Assembly: GCF_040779325.2 (NCBI RefSeq)
Contig: NZ_JBFONT020000004.1
Location: 62,001-126,000 of the forward strand
Direction of reading: 5' to 3'
DNA from: Aestuariibius violaceus
Lineage (GTDB): Bacteria > Pseudomonadota > Alphaproteobacteria > Rhodobacterales > Rhodobacteraceae
DNA: 64,000 nucleotides
Both the position numbers and the translations under genes were made by a program. Each line of letters opens with the position of its first letter. Position 1 is the stretch's first letter. This document shows, in pieces, positions 59,874 to 64,000 of the stretch. The notes beneath the pieces were generated by a model. It was not told the origin of the DNA and did no database searches. It was given only the letters and a program-made list of their open reading frames with translations.

Positions 59874-60164
59874 ATGACCGGCGACAAAATCACCAAAGAG
59901 GTCGATGGCAGCAAGGGCCGCTACGTCTATCGCGACGGTGATGACGAGGCCGAACTCACCATCTCGATCCTGTCGCCGAAACTGGTCATCGCAGACCACA
60001 CCGGCGTCCCGCCCGCGTTCGAAGGCCAGGGGATCGGGCTGAAGCTGCTGGAACGCCTGATCGCAGACGCCAAAGAGGACGGCTTCAAGATCGTTCCCCT
60101 CTGCCCTTTCGTGAATGCCCAGCGCCGCCGCCATCCGGAATGGGCCGATCTCTTTCAGGCATAA
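59874..60164 (+). CDS. Small GNAT/YjdJ-type acetyltransferase-like protein
   Basis: A 96-residue protein in the short GCN5-related (YjdJ/GTLF3-like) group: VPPAFEGQGIGLKLLERLI as the CoA-binding loop and IVPLCPFVNAQRRRHPEWADLF at the end. Members of this group lack the full GNAT fold. It follows scoB by 19 bases and may be cotranscribed. Confidence 0.85.
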   Translation: MTGDKITKEVDGSKGRYVYRDGDDEAELTISILSPKLVIADHTGVPPAFEGQGIGLKLLERLIADAKEDGFKIVPLCPFVNAQRRRHPEWADLFQA

Positions 60165-60236
60165 GCTGAAGCGCCGATACAAATCTGCCGAAAGGCTCCA
60201 TATTGTTGCCGGAATTGATCCCTACTGGCAGCGTCG

Positions 60237-61229
60237 ATGGCATCCTCTAGCACCACCATGACAGCCCCCTCCCCGGCGCCAAACCGGCGCTGGCGCGACC
60301 TTGCACTGATCGGCGGGCTTCTGGTGCTCGTCCTTGCGGGCCTTGCAGGGTTGGCCATCGCGACCGGGTGGGAGGAAACACGCGCCGAACTCGCCAAGTT
60401 CGGCTGGGCGCAGGTCGGCATCCTGCTTGTCCTGTCGCTGGTCAATTACGGAATGCGCGCCGTCCGTTGGCATCTCTTCACACGCCGCCTGGATCTGCCG
60501 ACCCATCTCGGGCAATCGATCCGCCACTTCTTCGGCGGCTTCGCCATGTCCGTGACGCCGGGCCGTGTGGGCGAGCTCATCCGCCTCCGCTGGCTCTCCC
60601 GCGAAACCGGCGCCTCCCTCGACCGGACCGCGCCACTCGTTCTCGTCGACCGTGCCGCCGATCTCGCCGCGATGGGCCTTGCCCTCGGCCTGACGCTCGC
60701 CCTCGGTGCCGGCGGCATCGCATACGCCACCCCCGTCGCCGCGCTCGCCGTCGCTCTCGCGGTGATCGTCACCCGCCCCGCGCTTCTCTCCCGCATCGTC
60801 ACCTTGACCTTCCGCCTCACCGGCCGCGCCCCGCGCCTGATGTCCCGCGCCCGCCGCGCGGCCCTGTCGCTCGGCCTCTTCACCGAACCCAAGCTCCTGA
60901 CCGCCGTCGGCCTCCTCTCCCTCTTCGGCTGGCTGGCCGAGGGCTATGCCTTCCACCTTCTCCTCGTCTGGTTCGGGGCAGAGCTCGACATGGCGACCGC
61001 CATAGCGATCTTCCTCTTCGCGACCCTCGCGGGAGGCCTGACCGGCGCCCCCGGCGGCCTCGGCGGGGCCGAAATCGCCATGGTCGCCCTGCTGACCCTC
61101 AAGGGCATCTCGCCCGAGGTCGCCATCGCGGCCACCTCCATCATCCGATTGACCACCCTCTGGTTCGCGATCGCCATCGGCCTGGCCGTCTTCCCCATCG
61201 CCGAACGCAAAGCCGCAAAGGCCCTCTGA
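60237..61229 (+). CDS. Lysylphosphatidylglycerol synthase-like membrane protein (flippase-type)
   Basis: A 330-residue membrane protein with 8-9 hydrophobic segments of the LPG_synthase_TM/UPF0104 family: NYGMRAVRWHLFTRRLDLP, SVTPGRVGELIRLRWL and GLTGAPGGLGGAEIAMV are the conserved blocks. Members lacking the soluble transferase domain are proposed to handle lipid-linked substrates. Its stop overlaps the start of the DprE1-like gene (TGATG), pointing to transport or use of the polyprenyl-phosphate sugar made by the next genes (inference). Confidence 0.86.
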   Translation: MASSSTTMTAPSPAPNRRWRDLALIGGLLVLVLAGLAGLAIATGWEETRAELAKFGWAQVGILLVLSLVNYGMRAVRWHLFTRRLDLPTHLGQSIRHFFGGFAMSVTPGRVGELIRLRWLSRETGASLDRTAPLVLVDRAADLAAMGLALGLTLALGAGGIAYATPVAALAVALAVIVTRPALLSRIVTLTFRLTGRAPRLMSRARRAALSLGLFTEPKLLTAVGLLSLFGWLAEGYAFHLLLVWFGAELDMATAIAIFLFATLAGGLTGAPGGLGGAEIAMVALLTLKGISPEVAIAATSIIRLTTLWFAIAIGLAVFPIAERKAAKAL

Positions 61230-62539
61230 TGCGCTGGAAATCCGACACCTATACCGGCTGGGGCCGGGCCCTCTCCGCGGCGGGTGAGAAAGCCCGCCCT
61301 GAACGGCAAAACCACCTCGCCGCCATCGCCGCCTCCGAACCGGCGCCTGCCATCGGCAATTGCCGCAGCTACGGTGATGCCTGCCTGAACGACGGCGGCA
61401 AGGCGATTGACACGACCAAGCTCGACCGCATCCTGTCCTTCGACGCCGAAACCGGCATGGTCGAGGTCGAGGCCGGCCTGACCCTGGGCGATCTCGCCAA
61501 GATCTACGCCCCCCAGGGCTGGCTGCCCGCCGTCATGCCAGGGACGGGCTTCGCCACTGTGGGCGGCGCGATCGCCATGGACGTCCACGGCAAGAACCAC
61601 CACAATCTCGGCTCCTTCGGGCAGCATGTCGAAGACATCACCCTGCTGCAGGGCGACACTGAGCGCACCATCACCGCCAAGAACAAGGCGCTTTTCCAGG
61701 CGACAATCGGCGGCCTCGGCCAGACCGGCATCATCTCCAAGGCCACGCTCCGCCTCCAGCGCTGCAAGGGCGACGTCATGATGGTGACCGAGCGGCGGGC
61801 CGAAGGCTGGGACCAGTTCCTCGACCTCCTCGACCGCAGCGAAGCAACCTATACCGTCGGCTGGATCGACGCGACCGCCCAAGGCGACAAACTCGGCCGT
61901 GGTATCCTCGAAGAGGCTGAAACCGGCGCGGGCCTCGTCCCCGCCCCGAAGAAATCCAAGGCCATCCCCACCGATGCCCCCGGCTTCGCCCTCTCGAAAC
62001 CGATCGTCCGCACCTTCAACGAGGCCTATTATCGCCGCGTCCCCGCCTCCGGCCGGACAGTCGTCAAACCGATCCAGGACTTCTTCTTTCCCCTCGACCG
62101 TATCCACGACTGGAACCGCCTCTACGGCAAGCGCGGCTTTCACCAGTTCCAATGCGTCGTCCCCATCGCCGAGGCGCCAGCGCTCCGCGCAATGCTCGAC
62201 CTCATCGCCCAAAGCGGCCTCGCCTCGCCCCTTGCCGTCCTCAAGCGCATGGGGCCTGGTCGCGCCGGCTACCTCAGCTTCCCGATGGAGGGCTACACGC
62301 TCGCCGTCGATTTTCCGAACAGCACTGAGGCCCGCAAACTGATCACCCGCCTTGAGGAGATGACAACCGAAGCAAGCGGCCGCATCTATTTCGCGAAGGA
62401 TGCCCTCGCGACGCCCGAGCGTGTCCAGGCGATGTATCCCGACCTGTCCCGCTGGCAGAAGGAGGTCGCCAAGGCCGACCCCGGCGGCGCGCTGGCCACC
62501 GATCTCATCCGCCGCCTGAAGCTGAGGGACCCTGCATGA
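61229..62539 (+). CDS. DprE1-like FAD-dependent polyprenylphosphoryl-ribose oxidase
   Basis: A 436-residue VAO-type flavoprotein. The FAD domain includes GNCRSYGDACLND and GTGFATVGGAIAMDVHGKNH, matching decaprenylphosphoryl-ribose 2-oxidase (DprE1). The late segment GYTLAVDFP has Ala where, from memory, mycobacterial DprE1 has the inhibitor-sensitive Cys387. The product keto sugar would go to the SDR encoded next, which overlaps by ATGA. A related oxidase serves Nod-factor arabinosylation in Azorhizobium. Confidence 0.85.
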   Translation: MRWKSDTYTGWGRALSAAGEKARPERQNHLAAIAASEPAPAIGNCRSYGDACLNDGGKAIDTTKLDRILSFDAETGMVEVEAGLTLGDLAKIYAPQGWLPAVMPGTGFATVGGAIAMDVHGKNHHNLGSFGQHVEDITLLQGDTERTITAKNKALFQATIGGLGQTGIISKATLRLQRCKGDVMMVTERRAEGWDQFLDLLDRSEATYTVGWIDATAQGDKLGRGILEEAETGAGLVPAPKKSKAIPTDAPGFALSKPIVRTFNEAYYRRVPASGRTVVKPIQDFFFPLDRIHDWNRLYGKRGFHQFQCVVPIAEAPALRAMLDLIAQSGLASPLAVLKRMGPGRAGYLSFPMEGYTLAVDFPNSTEARKLITRLEEMTTEASGRIYFAKDALATPERVQAMYPDLSRWQKEVAKADPGGALATDLIRRLKLRDPA

Positions 62540-63273
62540 GCGATACCTGGATCATCCTCGGCGCGACGTCCTCCATCGCGCGCACCACCGCCCGCCGTCT
62601 GGCGGAAAACGGTGCAACCCTCCTCCTCGCCGGGCGCGACATGGTCGACCTCGAAGCGACCGCCGCTGATGCAAAGGCCCGCGGCGCAACGGCGGCAGAG
62701 GCCGTCGCCTTCGACGCCCGCGATCCCGCCACCTTCCAGCCGATCCTGGACCGGGCCGCGAAAGAGGACGGCACGCTCAACTGCGCCGTCTTCGTCGGCT
62801 CCATGCCCGAACAATCCGAGATCGACGCAAACCCCGCCCTCCTCGACGGTGTCATCACCGACAGCTTCACCGGGCCCGCAGGCTTCCTTCAGCGTCTTGC
62901 CCCGATGATGGAGGAACGCTGCAGCGGCACAATCATCGGCCTCAGCTCCGTCGCCGGCGACCGGGGCCGCCTCGGGAATTATGTCTATGGCGGTGCGAAA
63001 TCCGGCTTCACGACCTATCTTAGTGGCCTGCGCAACCGCCTCGCCCGCTCCGGCGTCCACGTCGTGACAGTCAAGCCGGGCCCGGTCGACACCGCGATGA
63101 CCTGGGGCCTAGACGCGCTGCCCTTTATGACGACGCCCGAGAAGGTGACCGACGATATCCTCAAGGCCGCACGCAAGAAGAAGAATGTGGTCTACACGGC
63201 CGGCATCTGGCGCCTGGTCATGCTCGTGATCCGCGCCGTGCCCGAGCCGATCTTCAAGAAGATGAAGATCTGA
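62536..63273 (+). CDS. DprE2-like short-chain dehydrogenase/reductase
   Basis: A 245-residue SDR with the NAD(P) loop IILGATSSIARTTARRL and an active-site YVYGGAKSGF (Tyr-x3-Lys). It resembles DprE2, which reduces the 2-keto intermediate to the arabino sugar. The start overlaps the DprE1-like stop codon (ATGA). It converges, 7 bases away, on a UbiA-type phosphoribosyltransferase gene whose family makes the pathway's first lipid intermediate. Confidence 0.84.
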   Translation: MSDTWIILGATSSIARTTARRLAENGATLLLAGRDMVDLEATAADAKARGATAAEAVAFDARDPATFQPILDRAAKEDGTLNCAVFVGSMPEQSEIDANPALLDGVITDSFTGPAGFLQRLAPMMEERCSGTIIGLSSVAGDRGRLGNYVYGGAKSGFTTYLSGLRNRLARSGVHVVTVKPGPVDTAMTWGLDALPFMTTPEKVTDDILKAARKKKNVVYTAGIWRLVMLVIRAVPEPIFKKMKI

Positions 63274-63280
63274 AGCGGGG

Positions 63281-64000
63281 TCAGAGCCCGAACCACTCCG
63301 CCCAAAGTCCTGCCGCATAGAACATCAGCGACAGGGTGATCAGCAGGATACCTAGCCCCATCCGGTCCCGAAGGGCAAAGACGATGGGGTCGTAGTCCTG
63401 CCGCCCCTCCCAACCCAGCTTGACCATCCGGATCAGCCAGGCCGCGATCGGGATCAGCGCCACCCACAAGAGCCACCGCGTCGGATAAAGCACCTGAGCC
63501 TGCGCGCTGAACGAATAGAGCAGAAAGATCACCAACGCGCCGACCGTCCCGATCCCCGCCATGTTTAGCAGATCACCCCGATCCGTCCGGCCATAGCCAC
63601 GTCCCGGCAGCCGCTCGTCCGAGGTGGCCAGCGCCAGTTCCGTCAGCCGCTTGACGCAGCCAAGCGTCAGGAAAACGGGAAAGATGAAGACCAGCATGAA
63701 GATCGACGCATCAACCCCACTCGCCGCTGCCCCTGCAACAACCCGCAGCGTATAGAGCGTCGCCAGTACTGCGATATCAACCCAGCGCATCCGCTTGAGC
63801 TTCAGCGAATAGCTCAACGACAACAGCATGTAGAGCGCAACAATTCCCAAGAATCCGCCACCCAAAGCCGCCCCAATCCCGAGGGCAATCAATCCAGATA
63901 CCGCGCTCGCGACCATCCCGATCCGGATGGGCACCTTGCCGGATGCGAAAGGGCGATTGCACTTCGTCGGATGCAGGCGATCCGCCTCGAGATCGAGCAG
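63281..64000 (-). CDS. UbiA-family transferase, decaprenylphosphoryl-5-phosphoribose synthase-like (5' truncated by window)
   Basis: 239 residues of the C-terminal part are visible. The first Asp-rich motif DLEADRLHPTKCNRPFASG lies at the window edge, and the rest has about eight hydrophobic segments with a second motif region (LTLGCVKRLTELALATSDERLPGRGYGRTDRGDL). The KRLTEL and LPGRGY sequence is the pattern I know from UbiA proteins that put phosphoribose on polyprenyl phosphate. Bacterial homologues can carry an N-terminal HAD phosphatase domain, which would lie outside the window. Confidence 0.85.
   Translation of the reverse strand: MLDLEADRLHPTKCNRPFASGKVPIRIGMVASAVSGLIALGIGAALGGGFLGIVALYMLLSLSYSLKLKRMRWVDIAVLATLYTLRVVAGAAASGVDASIFMLVFIFPVFLTLGCVKRLTELALATSDERLPGRGYGRTDRGDLLNMAGIGTVGALVIFLLYSFSAQAQVLYPTRWLLWVALIPIAAWLIRMVKLGWEGRQDYDPIVFALRDRMGLGILLITLSLMFYAAGLWAEWFGL

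Noticed and set aside
1..64000. tRNA, rRNA, CRISPR array, insertion sequence, prophage or replication origin
   Set aside because: Reading the intergenic spaces on both strands showed no cloverleaf or rRNA-like sequence, no regularly spaced direct repeats and no transposase, integrase or phage genes.

Overview
The window is high-GC DNA with the gene content of an alphaproteobacterium of the Rhodobacterales (Roseobacter/Paracoccaceae). This rests on the aa3 oxidase assembly cluster, the gene order, the start-site context and the dispersed CTTCATCTGGCnAAAAATACTC repeats. There are no rRNA, tRNA, phage, IS or CRISPR features. All calls are from reading the sequence; nothing was searched.

Region 1 (about 1-26,060) is a lanthanide/PQQ alcohol-oxidation island. 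It holds an ExaF/PedH-type PQQ alcohol dehydrogenase with the Asp-x-Asp lanthanide signature (19976-21742), a PedF-like cytochrome c and a XoxJ/MoxJ-like periplasmic protein. It also holds a PQQ-associated, lut-like ABC system: binding protein, beta-propeller protein, small exported protein, ATPase and ABC-2 permease. A TauABC-type transporter is present but split: binding protein and ATPase at 17.5-19.2 kb, a lone permease at 1.8-2.6 kb. A form II Cox-type molybdenum hydroxylase (coxG-S-L-M) could take the aldehyde onward, and a NuoE/NuoF-type formate dehydrogenase subunit lies at the left edge. A NosR/NirI-like flavo-iron-sulfur membrane protein with its ApbE flavin transferase has no denitrification genes beside it. 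The island ends in a LuxR-type response regulator, a FIST-domain protein and a hybrid histidine kinase.

The main new observation is a shared promoter architecture: a 15-16 bp site like GACYnnnGGnCCAATA, then about 21 bp, then a TAGnnT -10-like hexamer. It occurs before nosR, coxG, pedF, the lut-like binding protein, the tauA-like gene and the response regulator, with weaker versions before the dehydrogenase and the formate dehydrogenase. This points to one regulon spanning the island. Before nosR and the response regulator the predicted transcription start coincides with the ATG.

Region 2 (26-39.3 kb) is mixed housekeeping: EcsC-like protein, acetyltransferases, flavin reductase, cupin, SulP transporter, mtnP-lysE-apt, an FAD-linked oxidase with a metallo-hydrolase, an MFS transporter and an M16 peptidase. 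Region 3 (39.7-45.3 kb) is the minus-strand cytochrome c oxidase operon ctaC-ctaB-small ORF-ctaG-ctaE-SURF1, running on into thrC, the M16 peptidase and an acetyltransferase. Region 4 (45.5-58 kb) carries a TetR regulator divergent from an FAD amine oxidase with a tandem palindromic operator, tldD, two exported hydrolases, an EEP-family phosphodiesterase, dprA and topA. Region 5 (58.3-60.2 kb) is a CoA-transferase operon with a 78-aa ORF between its subunits. Region 6 (60.2-64 kb) looks like a polyprenyl-phosphoryl-arabinose pathway: flippase-like membrane protein, DprE1-like oxidase, DprE2-like reductase and a convergent UbiA-type phosphoribosyltransferase cut by the window end.

Three families of short intergenic palindromic repeats are scattered through the window. 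Two show compensatory base changes between copies.
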